From Mycteria americana (Eukaryota > Chordata > Aves > Ciconiiformes > Ciconiidae), in NCBI RefSeq assembly GCF_035582795.1, contig NC_134366.1, positions 3,392,828 to 3,456,827 of the forward strand: DNA of 64,000 nt. The letters run 5' to 3'. Position 1 is the first letter of the stretch; each line of letters opens with the position of its first letter. Position numbers and translations under genes: made by a program. A model generated the notes under the pieces. That model searched no databases, was not told the DNA's origin, and saw nothing but the letters and a program-made list of their open reading frames with translations. Positions 25,301 to 38,006 of this stretch are shown piece by piece.

Positions 25301-28300
25301 GAAGCAGTGGCTGGAGGCAACAGCCATGCAGAGTTCAGTCCAAAAGGAGAGAGGCGTTGTCTGCAGAAGGTGAAATCCCGGCTAAAACCAAGACCGAGTG
25401 ATTTTCTAGAAGAGTTGCCTCAACCACACAGCTGTTGGCTGTGTGAGTGTAGCAGCTTTATATCCTGGGTTTTATGCTCGATGTGCATCGATGCTATCTA
25501 AGAGCCCATCTGTTCTTGGTGTCTGTGAGCATCACCACTTGATCGCCACCTAAAAACACACTATGTTTGAGAAGTGTGGGCTGGAGACCTCCTGAGGTCC
25601 CCTCCAACCTGAACGAGCTGGTGGTCTCGCCCGGGAGGTACCACGCCTCCCTCTGACCCACAGATAGCAGCTCTTCCCTGTGTGACTGTGGGGAACGTGT
25701 GATCCGTGAGGTTACATGCGGAGACAGGGACAGTTTTGCTGTTTGCCGAAGCGCTGGGCCGGCACGTGCCGCCACCCATCAGCCCGTTAGCAGCGTTTGA
25801 CTGCGGCTTTACCAGCTGGGAGAGCAGGGAGCGGAGAAGAAACCACAAGAGGAGATTAAAGACCAGCAAGCGGTTTTCATTGGCCATCTTAAAATTGCAG
25901 CTCGGTAATTAAGGCTTTAGGCAGCTCACAAATAGCCCAGCTTTCTGCTGGCTCGCTCGTATTGCGAGCCTGTCGCTGCTGTGAGGAGCTGAACTTTATA
26001 CCTTGGCTGAAAGGGAGTAAAAGCAAAAGGTAAGGATGTGTTGGAGCCTGCTCCAGCCAGCGCTCTGTTCATTCCTCTTGTCCCTTTCCAGTTTGCCTGG
26101 GGTTGAATGAAATGATTGTAAGTGATTTGGGCAGCTTTAAATTCCCCTTTTCCTATGGGTGCCTCCTAAAGGGTGGATGAAATTTTGAGGGGGGAGAGAG
26201 GAAAGCTCTTTTCCCTCTAGCTGGGATGTGAGCATCCTAGCTGGGACCTGCAGGCAGGGACCGGGACTTGTGCGTCCAGAGCAGTTCTTGCTGGCCCAGC
26301 CAGATCACGGTGGAGGGGAAGCTGTGAAACACCCGGACGGAGTCCGTGCTGCCATCCAAATGTCACGTGTGGGGGGTTTCGGTGGTGGCCGAGGAAAGCG
26401 GTGTGTGATGAAGGAGCATCGTTCGGGAGCAGACGTGTTGCGAAGTGCGCTGGGATGACTGGAGGGCGATGAACTTTGTGTAGCTCCTCTTTCTCTTCTG
26501 GAGTGTTTTGCAAGCAGCGGTTAGGGCTCACCTGTTTTATTTATGTGGGCGAGAGGAACTGGCAGGGGCAGAAGAGAGGGAGATGCTTTGGACAACTTGG
26601 CAAAGGCCCCTCTGCTTCCTTGCTGCAAGCACTGAATAGCATTTCGCTGGTGAGGAGGTGCAGGAGGGTGTGCTTTCCTCTTTTGGTGTTGAACATTTAG
26701 GCAAAACCTGTGATATCTGGAAATTATCAAAACTCAAGGGCTAAGGGAAAGGTAGGACAGGTCCCCAAAAGGACTTCCTAGAGTTTGTTCAGCCTCGTTG
26801 TGGTTTTTTTGGATGATGGAGCCTAATCCAGCCATGTGGCCATGCACATACGATGGGACTGGTCCTCTGAGGTCCCCGGAGAACCTCTGATCTGGCAGAT
26901 CTCTGGGGCTGCAGCACCTGGAGGACACTAACAGCAAAAAAAAAAAAAGACAGTTTCCTTTTGGATGGTGATTGAATGTGGGTGGTTTTATGCCCATTGT
27001 AGCTGCTGCTGGCATCCCATCCTTTCATACAGGCTTGGATAAACTCTGCTCAGATGAGTACAAAGCATCCTCAGGGAACAGAGGGAAAAACTCCTATAAT
27101 TTTCTAGCTGTCGTGCTGCCTGATAGGTGCCTGCGCGATCGCAGAGCTGTGCAGGAGGGATTTGGGGATGAGGAGGTATCCGGCTCACGTGGGCTTGGGG
27201 TCAGGGAGGCAGCACAGCTAGATTAGCCTGCTGCACCATCCACGGCTGATTTTGTAAGAGAGGGCATTTGGCTTAAGGCTGTTTAAAAAGTGATTTGTAA
27301 GGTCAGGGTGACATTGCGATGATCTAACTTAAAATGGAAAGGCCTTATACTGTGTGTCGGCTGATTGCTCCTGAGGCCACACCCAGCAGATGAGGTTAAA
27401 AAAAATGCATTTCCAGGGCTTTACTGCTTGCAGAAATTAATTGTTTTTAAACAGGAAAACCAGGCTTGTTTGATTTGTCCCGCTCTCGTCATCACCTCTG
27501 GTTTAGAAGCTGCTGAATTGCTGTTGATGGATGAGGGTCCCCAGCGGTACCCCCTGTGCTGTTGTACAGGATTTTCTTCTTTACTCACATGTTGATAATT
27601 AACCTTTCTTCCTCCCCAGAGAGGCAGGCACATGAAAACACCCAGTTTTTCTTTCTGTCTGAAGAAACAACCGCAGAAAGGTCTGTGTGGCCCCAGGCTG
27701 CCTTTTTTATTCCTGTACCAGGAAGCAAACCCTTCTCTCTTGCCACGAGATACCTTGAGCTGGAGTTAGTGCTCCAGGAAATATGAAAATAAACCCCAAA
27801 GCATACTCATGTCCCAGATCACGCCCATGTTCAGACTGCTGTTGCAAGGCTTTGGGGTTTAGTGGTGGAGGACGCACTGGGCTTCTGGGTCTAGGCTTCA
27901 GTACGTTGTCTGCTTATGGTAAAAGGCTTTGTGTGCGGGTATTTATCCCAGGACTGATAGGAAATATTTAACTGTCCATCATAGGCTCGTAGTTTGTACT
28001 TAAGAGGTGTGGAGATCTCACGGGCATCCCATCCCTTTGCTCGGAGCTGCGTATGTGTAACGCTGGCCGATTTCTGCCCTTTTTTTTCTTGCCAGCATCT
28101 CCTGCAAACACTCCTTGAGGCCTCTCCCTGTGAGAGGGAAGCAGCTGTGACTGTACCTCTATTAGTAAGGACAGGTATTAAGCTGGCATTGCCCAGTGTG
28201 TGTGGATGTCCCATGATGTTTCCAGATGCCACCAGACACAGACAGCATTTTCCTCCTGTTAAGAGAAAGTTTTCCCTAGGATTTGGGTCCCAGAGGGACC

Positions 28301-31300
28301 CAACCCTGGTGACAGAGAACAGAGCTAGGACAGAGCTGGCTTGAATTATCCCTGTTTAGTGGCAGCTGGAGCCCAGTTTCTTCCTCTTCCTTTGGGTTAT
28401 GTCCTATGAGTTTAACCTCAGTCCCTTGAGAACGAGTGTTCGTGCTGCAGTGATACATGTCCTTTATTTGTCCAAGGTATTTACTCTCCAGGGAAGAATT
28501 GGGGCCAGCAGCAAAGCAAGGTGAAGCTATCCTGCAGCATTGCTGGTGGCCTCCATTATCTGCTATCCAAAATGGCATCCAAGTCCTCAGGGCTCCCAGC
28601 CTGGATCTTTAGCGGCAGTACAGAGGTGGCAGTTCTAGCCAGTTTGCTAACTTAATAGTTCTTTGAATTTCCCTGGTATTTGCTGCACTCTCAGTTAGTT
28701 CCTATCAGCTCTGCCCTTGTGATTTCTCATCATTTCAGATTTGCCTGCAGAAACTTGCACCCGAGGGTAAAGGATAGATGCTGTTTTGTGGGGCCAAGCA
28801 TCCCTGGGAATCCATAGCTGTGTTTTTTCATGGGTGTTTCTAACCAGACATGTACTTTTCCATCTAGCCATGCAGGGACCAAGACCAGTGGTTCTGAGTG
28901 GCCCATCAGGTGCAGGGAAGAGCACTTTGTTAAAGAAATTGCTTAAAGATTACGAGAACATCTTCGGCTTCAGCGTCTCCCGTGAGTATCCGTATGTCTC
29001 TGGGGAAGGGCAGTGGAGGAGTTCAGGGCCGCTAGCCCAGAGCCTGCTTATGTAGCTGTATTCATGTCCCAAATAATGGGCTTCCATGGCTTGCCTGTGT
29101 CCTAGTCTGTCTGTGGGCTCTTTGGGATGTTTGAATAAGTCAGGACACCTTTTACTACTAGTATTGAGTGACAAGTCTTAAGATCTGTCTGGAATAGCAC
29201 CCTTTCCAGGTCTGGTGACTCCCCACACCTCTAAACACAGCTCAGAGACCTGATGAGATTTTTCTGAGTGATTCTTGACTCTGAAAGTAACAAAATCCCC
29301 CCACACCTCTACTTCAAAAGCCAATTCTTTTCATCCACCTGGATTTTAATAGCCCAGGGGCTGCACACCAGAGTCTCAGATTTAAAATTAAAAGATTCAT
29401 GAAGCCCATCTCATTACTGGGTCAGTCAGTAAAACAGTTCACCCCATCACCTGTGTACGTTCCTCCTCCTGCCATTCCTCTGGTGGTTTGTTCACTTTTT
29501 CTATGTCGGTCGCTAAGTGCTGGCCAAGGGTCCTTTTTTTTTTTTTCTACCTGAGATGGTTCCCCATAATGTGAAAATAACTCCTGGCTGGCCAGCTCAG
29601 TCCACTCATGCCTGGCTGCAGGCAGTGCTGAAGTCCTCCTGCGTCCACAACAGAGTAAGTGCAGGGAATTTTCTTCAGGCAGCTTGCCTGTTGCAATACT
29701 AATTTTGTTTCCTTTTTCTTGAGTGGCACCTTAAAGGTTACCTTGAGAGTCTGGGCTGTGTCCACAGCTTATTCACCTGATTTTTCCCTGGAGCTCTGCA
29801 AGGTGTTAAGTACCTTACCAAAATGTTTTTTACTGTCCTAACACTTTGGATACTGCAAGTGAAATCCTTGCTTTGAGATCTGTGAGATCCCCATTCATTC
29901 CACCATGAAAGAACAAATACTGGATGTTTAAAAATTTAATGTTACTGGAGATGAAAAAACTTAAAATTATCTTCCCTTTTGTGTGTTTTGTCCTATGCTC
30001 TGGATTCAACTGAATCTCTCATCTCACTCCAAACTAAATCTTATCATTTTCCCCAACGTTGCCTCTTGGTAGATATTTTTTTCCTAAATCTCCATAGGCC
30101 GCTTAGACCTTGGCAACTGGTGCTTTTTAAAAACTTACCGGTGATGAGAGCCTTATTGCATTAGGTTAACTCCTGCTGGTCCTAAATAAAATAATCAGTG
30201 TTGCCCTCCGTGATGACCATCAGCTCCTTTTTGGTTTGCAGAGCATGTACTTAAAATAATACTAGTTTGAATGACTTCCAACAGGGTTCAAAGACTGTCT
30301 GATTTATTCACCTACCTCATGCAGGAGTTTGTCCTTATTCGTTAAATCTGGCTTTTTTAAGCACCTGTGTCGGTGCTACATGATCTTTTAAAATGAAGAT
30401 AACTCTGCGAAGTAGGGCACCGCTAATTCCCCTGAACTGAGGCAGAGGTCCAAATAACGTGTCTAGGATTACACAGGAAGGCTGTAGCAGAGCTGAAAAC
30501 TAAGCCCAGCCTGGTAAGTCCCACACTCACCGCTCAGCCCCTAACAGTCTTAATTGATTGTTTTCAGATTATCTAGGATTCTTTCATGAAAGGCCAATCC
30601 TGCATGTTGTTGTGTGTTACACTAGCTGATTCCGGAAGCTTTGATCATTTTAAATAGAGGATCAGCTTACTACGTGATTGGGTTAATCTGCTGCATATGT
30701 GCTTTTATTTCTTCAATACTATTACTTCCTTGGGTGATCTGCAAAATGTACAAGGCTGGTTTTTGCTTACAGATACCACAAGGCAGCCAAGACCCGGAGA
30801 AGTAAATGGCAAAGGTGAGTGTGTTGCAGGTGGGCCTGTCTCACTGGACTCGGCAAATAATTCCTCTGAAAAATTTTAAGTTTTTATGTGAAGTGCATGC
30901 ACGAATCTCCACTAGCGAATAAGTTAGTTCTACGTTTATGTTTATAGGGTACATTTCCTTAGGCAGACATTCAGTAATGATATTATTTGAGAGTGTGTAT
31001 GTATATGTGTATATAAATACGTGTACATACACACACTGTTGTTCTTCATCTCCGTGGCAATGAGACCACAGCCGTTTACCGGTGTTCTGCAGCATGTGCC
31101 GTGCGTTGGAGAGAAGGTAATGAAGAGGGATGGACTTGGCACAACAAACCCAAAATTTAATTAAGCGGTGAAATGTTAACAGAGGCAGAGCACGTGCTGC
31201 CAGTTTTCTTTTCTAGATGCTGTCTCTGTGACTCACTGGCCGAGGCTTTCAAAGTGGGGCTCTCAGTTTAAGCGCCCTGGTCCGTACTTGGTCATTGAGT

Positions 31301-34300
31301 GGCTTGGTTTTCCGAAGTGCCAGGTAGCTCTGGTGAGGTACCTCAAATGTGCGCTGCTTTAGAAAATGCAACTGCTTAATGAGATGCTTTTATCTGTATT
31401 AATGGGTTGTGTGCAGCTGGCCAGCTGCTTTTCTGTTTTCTGGTTTGTTTGCATATTTCAGAAAGAATCAAACGAGGTTTGCACTTAATTTCCGACGGCA
31501 GCTTTCACTCTGAAGTGAAAGGGAGGAATTTTAACAAAAGATAGAGAAACATTCCTTTTTAGTTCGTTTGGTTTTGATGATCCCTTTTATCTCCTCTCGC
31601 TCTCTTTCTCTTGTCCCGTTCTAATCTTTAATCATAAATGCTTTCAAATTAAGGGCTTTGGCGGTCCTGGTGTAATGTGTTCCACACCTGCGGGGAGTTT
31701 CCCAGTGCACCAGAAAGGGGAAAGGGTATGAAAAAGGGGGTACAGCAGCATGTCTGGCCACACAGAAAACTCCAAAGCATTTTGAGCAGGTGTCGGGGCA
31801 ATTGGTGTGGAGAGGAGATGCTGTATACAGTAATTAGGCAGTAGATATCTGCAGTCTGCCAGCGTTGTCCAAAGCAGATTTTAAGGTGCTTCTCCCCTAA
31901 GCACCCATGGGTGTCATTTTGACCATGAACTTTACCTTCAAAGCTGTTAATTTCTGGCTATTTTTCCTGTTTTCCCTATCCAGATTACCACTTCGTGACC
32001 AGAGAGGAAATGCAGAAAGAAATTGATGCTGGTGAATTCATTGAGCACGCAGAGTTCTCTGGAAATATGTACGGGACGAGGTATGCAGTTCAGACGCTGT
32101 CGCTGCTGAACCAGCTGGTGCCAGGAGCTGAGATGATGAAGGAAAAAATGTTTTAACTTAAGCAACGCTGTTTTCCCCCAAACACGCAGATTCTTACCAT
32201 AAGCAAAGCCTTTCATTTTGATAGCGGGGTCCTTGTCAGCTTTATTAAGATGGCAAAATTAACTCTTGCAGAGAGTTAGCTCATCATAATGAAATCATCA
32301 TTGTGTTACGAGATTGTCTATAGCCTCCAGTGTTTGAGGGCTGCTGAAGTAGTTCATATGCTTAACACTTTTCTTGCACAGGGGTGATTTTCACAGATTA
32401 TTTGCGCTCCTTAATATTTTCCAAGTGCTTGCAGAGAGTAGTCGGCAGAATAGAGACTTACTCTCATTATCCCTGCGTTGCCTAATGGTCTGGATACGAT
32501 GAATTCAGGAGCAGAAGCGATATCTGTATTGGCTGTTGTGAAACAAGTATGCGTGCTGCTTTGATAAAGTGGCTGCTTACGAACAGATAAATTGCATGGC
32601 ACCCTTAACTGGGGTTAAAGAGTTAGGTGGATTTTAAAATAGCATTGCCCTGGGCATTGGAGCTGATGATCAATAAAACATTAAGCTGCAATGTTAATTA
32701 GAAGTCAGATATCTTATATAATTATTGTGAGGAAATTGTGGCACTATAGTAAAGGACCTGCTAAGGTGGAAAGTTAAATGTTTCCTGAGATATTTAATTA
32801 GTTGCATTAAAGAAATTTGCCCGAAACGCTTTTCAGGAAGACTTACATTTCTTAAAGAGGTGAATGTGCTTTTTTGAGGACTTTTTGGAGATGGCAAAGT
32901 TAGCTTCTGAGGATGGTTTCCTTATGGGAGGTGCCAACAGAAGGCCCCCAGACTGAATGTGTTCTGTACAGCTCTGAAGGAACAGCTGGTGATTTTGCAT
33001 TTCAGTAGCGTAGCTGTTTTAATGTGACATGCACAGGCGTTGCTGCTGTCACCGCAGCTAAGGGCAGCCTCGCAGGGGTCTGGCCATGCTCTCTCTGAGG
33101 CTGATGGAGAAGCACAACCCCCTGCCCTGGCCTGGATACTTCCAATGTTGCTGGTTTGGCAAGAGAAGTGAAACCTGACAGCTCATCTTCCAAATACCCA
33201 GCATCAAGGAGAAGCCAAGTTCAAGCTCCTTAATCCCTGGCTTCATCCTGCATAGGACAGGCTTCCTTCCTTCACATGTGTCCTGCTTAATCCGTCCGGC
33301 TGCAGCGTGGAGGAGATGGCTGCTTTCTGATGCCTGATACGTAGGTGGAGTTGATTGTGGTGCCTTTTCCTCAGGGTGGGTGCTGAGAAGACATCTCTCC
33401 TCGGCCAATTTCCTTGAAATTTGCAGGAATTTGATACTTTAACCAAATTAAATGACGTGCTTGGGTTTGTTTCCGAGGTGTTTTTCTCCCTGGCCCTCAC
33501 TTTCATCTTTGGTGCCCTCTGCATATTCACACTGCCTGTGCTCTGCCTGTGGTGGTGGGCATGCAGGGTGGGAGGCTGAAATTAACCTAAAGCATCTCAG
33601 CCATAAAGACCAGTTTGCAAACAAAATAAATACAGAAACTCTCCAAGCCTCTGTTTCCTCTACAAGTACCTAAGGATGTTTCTAATCAGGTGTGTGATAA
33701 AATGGAGTCCCTCATGCTTATCAGAATAGTTGATGTTTTCGCCTATCCCTTCTGCTTCCTAAATCTCATCAGCTAGTAATAATGAATACCTAAAAATTAG
33801 TTGTTTAATTTTAGAGCCCGGAAAGGGCCCTGTCTGTGGGATAGCACTGAGTCCTGCCCACAGAAACCAGAGATTCTTTGAAGCTGCCTTAAATTAGAGG
33901 CTGAAATCAGAGTGCAGGCATGGGATCTCTTTTTCGGGGCTCTGAGAGCTGCTGGCTTTTTGTAGATCGGTTGTAGCAGGAGCTAGTTGATATCTGGTGA
34001 TACCAGATGAAGCCTGTGGCTTTCACAAGGCAAACCAAGGCATTTTGGGGACTTCTTGTGGATTTGCGGTGGATGGTCCTGAGATTTGAGCTCTTGCTGC
34101 TGCCCACCCAGGCAAGCAGCAAACTTCTGTATTTGTATAGGGCACGGTGCTGGTCTCGCAGCTTCGCTTCAGCTTTCTCCTTCCTGTTGGGATTTGTGAC
34201 TTGTGTTGTGGGACTCCCAGGTCAGGAGGAAAGTCACCAGCCACCTCCATCCTCCTGCGTGACCCCATCACGGCAGCGTCTCTGCAGGCAGCGTCTCTGA

Positions 34301-37300
34301 CCACACCAGCTGCAGGACCCCAAGGCTTACCCGTCTGCTTGCTCTTCCCCACCGTCCGGCGTGAGGAGCTCACAGCACCGCGGTTTGGACTGCTCCGTTG
34401 CTCATCTCTGTTCACTGGGGCTTTTCTGGGCTTGCAGGCTCCCATAAATCTTTACAGCTTTCCCCATCTCAGCTCTGCTCCCTGTTCCTCCAAGAGGCAC
34501 CTTCTACTTGCGCTGCCTCTGTCCTCTCCAGCTGTGTTTGCAGTGAGCTGTCATGTAGCTGTGGTACCCATGGGTTCAGGATTCTGTGTCTGCGCTGTCA
34601 CATCTTCCTCTGCACACCCTGCCAACAGCAGTGCCGTGGCCGCAAGCAGCTGCTGCGTGACACCCGTGGGTGCTTTCCCTCTGTGTCAGTGAAGACCCTG
34701 TCTTCCCCATCTGGCACAGCCAGGAGCGGGGCTGGTGAGAGTTGTGGGAGGAGGGCTGGGGGTCCTGAATCCTGTTTCACTGGAGCTGTGACTCCCCTTT
34801 CCTGGGGTATAGGACAACACAAGAGCATTTGTTTAAGGGCGTCTTGTTTTCAGCATGTCTTTGCAGAGGGCATCAGGGAGCAAACTTTGTTGGTGCAGGG
34901 TGACAAGGTGAAGTCCAAAGAGGTGCCTTGGATATGGGCAGGGAATTGAGCAAGTTGGAGGCTGGCTGTAGGGCAGCGTTTTCTCTTAATTTCTGCTTCC
35001 ATTGCATGACCTCCTGACTTCATGACCTCAAAACATGCAGTGCCACCTCTGAGTTCCTGGCAGGGCTTCTCTCCGCACTGTCCATCATGCCACGGAGCCC
35101 TGGCCTGAAGGAGAATCTGTGCCCAGCACTGTGCAAATACTGACTGAAAAGTCTCCCAAGAGGGCTGCTACCCAGTAACTAGTCCAGGTACTTCCAGTGC
35201 ACCAGGAGAGGGTTGGTGTTGCTGCTTTTCAAGGGAGAATTGTAGGTGTTCAGGAACAAGCTCGAGGCAATTCCCCTGTGTTGGGGAAGAGATACGATCT
35301 TTAATGACATGCAAGAACCGCCACTTAAAAAATATTTTCTTAATTGTGCATCTTGTGACCCAGGCAGGAGCATCCATCTCCATCAAGCATCCTTCAGGAG
35401 AGCACATGGGTATGGATATCGGTGGGTCTCTGGAGAAGGAAAGTTCTCAGTGTTTTTGCCCTTTGGTGAAGGTTGCTCCTGTGTTTGTCGAAGGCAGGAG
35501 CTTTACGGACCATACCTGATCCACACTGCTCGTGGGCTAGTTGCACATTATCCATTTCCACACCTTCCATCGTGGTTTTGCCAGGCTCTCTAGCAGGAGA
35601 CAGCAGGGCCCTTCTCCACCCCAGGGACCCAGAGGATACTGGGGGAAAGAGAAACTGTTTAGCAAGAGCGGAGCAGGCTCTCTCTTCTCTCCTGCCACAA
35701 TTTGGGCACAGGAGAGCCCTGCAAGGTGAAGGCTTGCTGCTGGAGGGGGATACACCAAACCCCCACTGCTATGGCTGGACACTCTGACCCCTTCCCCTTT
35801 TGCTGCGTCCCTAGTAAAGGTGCAGTGCAGGCTGTTCAGGCCCAGAACCAGATCTGCGTCCTTGACATCGACATCCAGGGTGTGAAGAACATCAAGAGGA
35901 CAGACCTGAACCCCATCTACATCTCCGTGCAGCCTCCGTCCATAGACATCTTGGTGAGCGACCGCCTTCCTTTGCCGTTAGGCAGTTAGAGGTAATCAGC
36001 GTCTTGCTCTGAAGCGATGGGGGTTCCCCCCTCTTTGATTCATCTGTATTTTAAGGGCCATAGAATAGGGTGGGAGGACGTTTCTGAGCACACTGTTAGC
36101 TCTGCCCAGTCTAACTCCCCAGCCTCTGGCTCACAGGGATAAATCTTCCTGTGCCCTGTTTTTTTAGTCCCTCCTGTACAGTTTCCACACCTTGGCGTGT
36201 TTACCTGCGTTGCGTTATAGACTCTGTTGCAGCATGGCGAGCCTTTAAAGGCATTAGTTGTGCTTATGCTGGGGAGAGAAGGAGATTTTTGTGCTGAGAC
36301 GTGCCTCCACATATTAAAGTTAAACCGAGGGAGGCTGGTTCTCTGCAGCACCTATACCCCTCTGGTCTTACGGGGCCCTATATAATATCATAGTGTGCCT
36401 CTGGGAGAAGCGAAATCACTCTCATGGTTCAGGGAGGGATGCAGACACACAGATGCAACTTGCTGAAGCCATGCAAGGAGTATGTGGCAGAGAAGCCCAT
36501 GACTCTTGGCTCTCCCCTCTTGCTCTCAGTAAATCAGGCAGTCTGGTCTGTGTTTCTCATTGAGTTTGTGGAGGAGGAAGCCAACAGCACCAGGTGTGAG
36601 AGCCCAGCAGAGAGATTTCATCTCCCAGCAGTACCTGCAAAAAAAAAAAAACAATACAGGGAGGGGGAAAAAGAGACTGGGAACCTGAGCTCTGGGTAGG
36701 AGATCTTCAGCCCCAACCCAGCTTGGCCACTGGTTTGCTCTGGGCTGTGAATGGGGCCCCTCACCCTTTGCAGAGCATTATCTCACGTGCCTGTGGTCAC
36801 CGGCAGTAGCAAATGGCAGACAGCACTGGCTTGTGGGGTGGGTGGTGGTTTCTGCGTGCAGCATTTGGAACACGCATTTCTCCAATATGTTTGTCATTGG
36901 ATTTAGGAAAAAAGACTACGTGACCGAAAAACTGAGACAGAAGAAAGTTTACTGAAGCGTTTGACTGCAGCCCGCGTAGATTTGGAACTTAGTAAGTCCA
37001 GGGGTCTTGGAGTGATGTGCGCAGGGAGAGGGGATGCGTTTGTGATTTGGGAGCTGTTTTTTGCATGAACATCTGATGTGTGTTCTCCAAGGAGTGCTGG
37101 CAGGGCTTGGACGTTAGCTGAGTTTGATCAAAGCACCATACTGCATCGTTTCCCGCTGCAGTTCCTTGTGGGCGCTTGGCAGAGAAGCGCGTTATCAGTG
37201 GCTGAAATAATAATATTAAAATGCCGCAGGAACTCAGGTCATGCACGAGAGATGACACAGGGACTGAACGTGTTCTTCTCTAACTCCTCTGTCCTCATCT

Positions 37301-37880
37301 CCTTCCCTAGGTAAAGAGCCTGGCCTGTTTGACTTGGTCATTATTAATGATGATTTAGAAAAAGCCTATTCCGAATTGAAGGAGATACTCCTGGAGGTGA
37401 GTCGTTTGGGGCTTCTCTGCCTCACTCCCCAGGCAGGCATGACATGTAGGCTGAGCAGGTGAGGGTCTGTCTATAGGCAGCCACAGAAATGTGACCTCAT
37501 ACCCACACTTGATCTATTTAGAGCTGCTGAGTGACATAGTTGAGCAGAGATCGCGTATGAGTGATGATGGATCGGTGGCCTAAGAGTGGGAAACGGATCC
37601 AGCACAATACTGGGTTAGGGGCAAAATAAATGTACATCCCTGGACAGTACGGACGGGGATGCTATTTCTGAAGAGCCTCCAAGTCAAACCTCCCTAAAGG
37701 CTCACGTGTAAACTCTGGGCTTGGTCCTGTGATGCTGTGGAGCTGGTCTGAGGAGATGATCACTCGTGGTCTCCAGAGCTGTGAAACTAGGAGTTGTTCC
37801 CAAAGAGTGGCAGATGCTCAGTTGTTTTCCTGATCTCCTTGCAGGAAATCGAGAAGACCCAAGAATCCAGGAAGTCCTGA
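22307..37880 (+). CDS. GUK1: Guanylate kinase, 213 aa long form / 198 aa short form
   Basis: GUK1 transfers phosphate from ATP to GMP or dGMP, feeding GDP/GTP pools. Coding exons: 22307-22349, 28868-28981, 30773-30814, 31984-32080, 35815-35953, 36907-36991, 37311-37396, 37845-37880; all GT/AG, frame closing at TGA. The short form starts at 28870 ([19 protein letters not shown]) and is 198 aa, against about 197 in human. In short-form numbering: P-loop GPSGAGKST 11-19; GMP-site residues S37, R41, R44, Y53, E72, Y81 and T83; D101 in VLDIDIQG; and the conserved EPGLFDLVI at 161-169. Exon 1 opens a frame from 22307 ([15 protein letters not shown]) that joins the short form in phase, giving an Arg-rich N-terminus resembling a mitochondrial presequence. 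The catalytic body is certain; use of the upstream ATG is inferred. Confidence 0.95.
22350..28867 (+). other. GUK1: GUK1 intron 1
   Basis: 6.5-kb GT/AG intron, phase 1. Its first 200 bp remain CpG-rich (end of the promoter zone); the remainder is moderate-GC unique sequence. It contains a CR1-like tail at about 25572-25613 and an A run at 26937-26948. No further exon, alternative first exon or gene is recognised. Confidence 0.8.
25572..25613 (+). mobile_element. CR1-like 3' tail fragment
   Basis: Short remnant with 'ggagacctcctgaggtcccc' and 'tccaacctgaa', matching the terminal segment of several CR1 subfamilies, but with the 8-bp tail repeat lost. Old and short, so tentative. Confidence 0.45.
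28982..30772 (+). other. GUK1: GUK1 intron 2 with a MIR-like SINE
   Basis: 1.8-kb GT/AG intron, phase 1 (splits His38 of the short form). Contains a T run near 29532-29546 and the MIR-like fragment described separately; otherwise unique AT-rich sequence. Confidence 0.8.
30395..30545 (+). mobile_element. Old MIR-like (amniote) SINE remnant
   Basis: The string 'gaactgaggcagaggtccaa', then 'ggattacacaggaaggctgt', 'agcagagctgaaaactaagc' and 'ccgctcagcccctaac' follow the order of the MIR consensus core and 3' half (antisense form: gaaactgaggcacagag, gtcacacagctagtaagtgg, cagagctgggattcgaaccc, ctaaccactaagc). Divergence is high, as expected for an element older than the bird-mammal split. Confidence 0.55.
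30815..31983 (+). other. GUK1: GUK1 intron 3
   Basis: 1.2-kb GT/AG intron, phase 1. Contains a TG/TA-rich stretch at about 30993-31042; nothing else is recognised. Confidence 0.85.
32081..35814 (+). other. GUK1: GUK1 intron 4
   Basis: 3.7-kb GT/AG intron, phase 2 (splits Ser84 of the short form). Unique sequence with no CpG-rich patch, CR1 tail or coding signal; the longest open frames (181 and 183 codons near 34.1-34.9 kb) overlap one another and match nothing I know. Confidence 0.8.
35954..37844 (+). other. GUK1: GUK1 introns 5 to 7 with exons 6 and 7 between them
   Basis: Introns 35954-36906 (phase 0), 36992-37310 (phase 1) and 37397-37844 (phase 0), all GT/AG. An A run lies at 36640-36651 in intron 5. 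No other feature is seen. Confidence 0.85.
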
Positions 37881-38000
37881 GCTGAGCCTGCTTGGACGTT
37901 TTAACTTTGCACATCATTCCCAAAGCACGTCACACCATTTTATTCTGAGAGACATTCCCTTTAGGCTGATCCTCCTCCCAAGTTACTCTAGGATGTTTCT

Positions 38001-38006
38001 ATTAAA
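38001..38006 (+). terminator. GUK1: GUK1 poly(A) signal (ATTAAA)
   Basis: ATTAAA, the commonest variant hexamer, lies 121 bases after the GUK1 TGA and is followed by G/T-rich sequence (cttgtgtttgtttg) about 30 bases on. This implies a short 3' UTR of about 145 bases. Confidence 0.65.

Noticed and set aside
36705-36790. Second MIR-like segment in GUK1 intron 5
   Set aside because: Only a weak resemblance (cccagcttggccactggtttgct) with poor agreement on either side; not enough to call.
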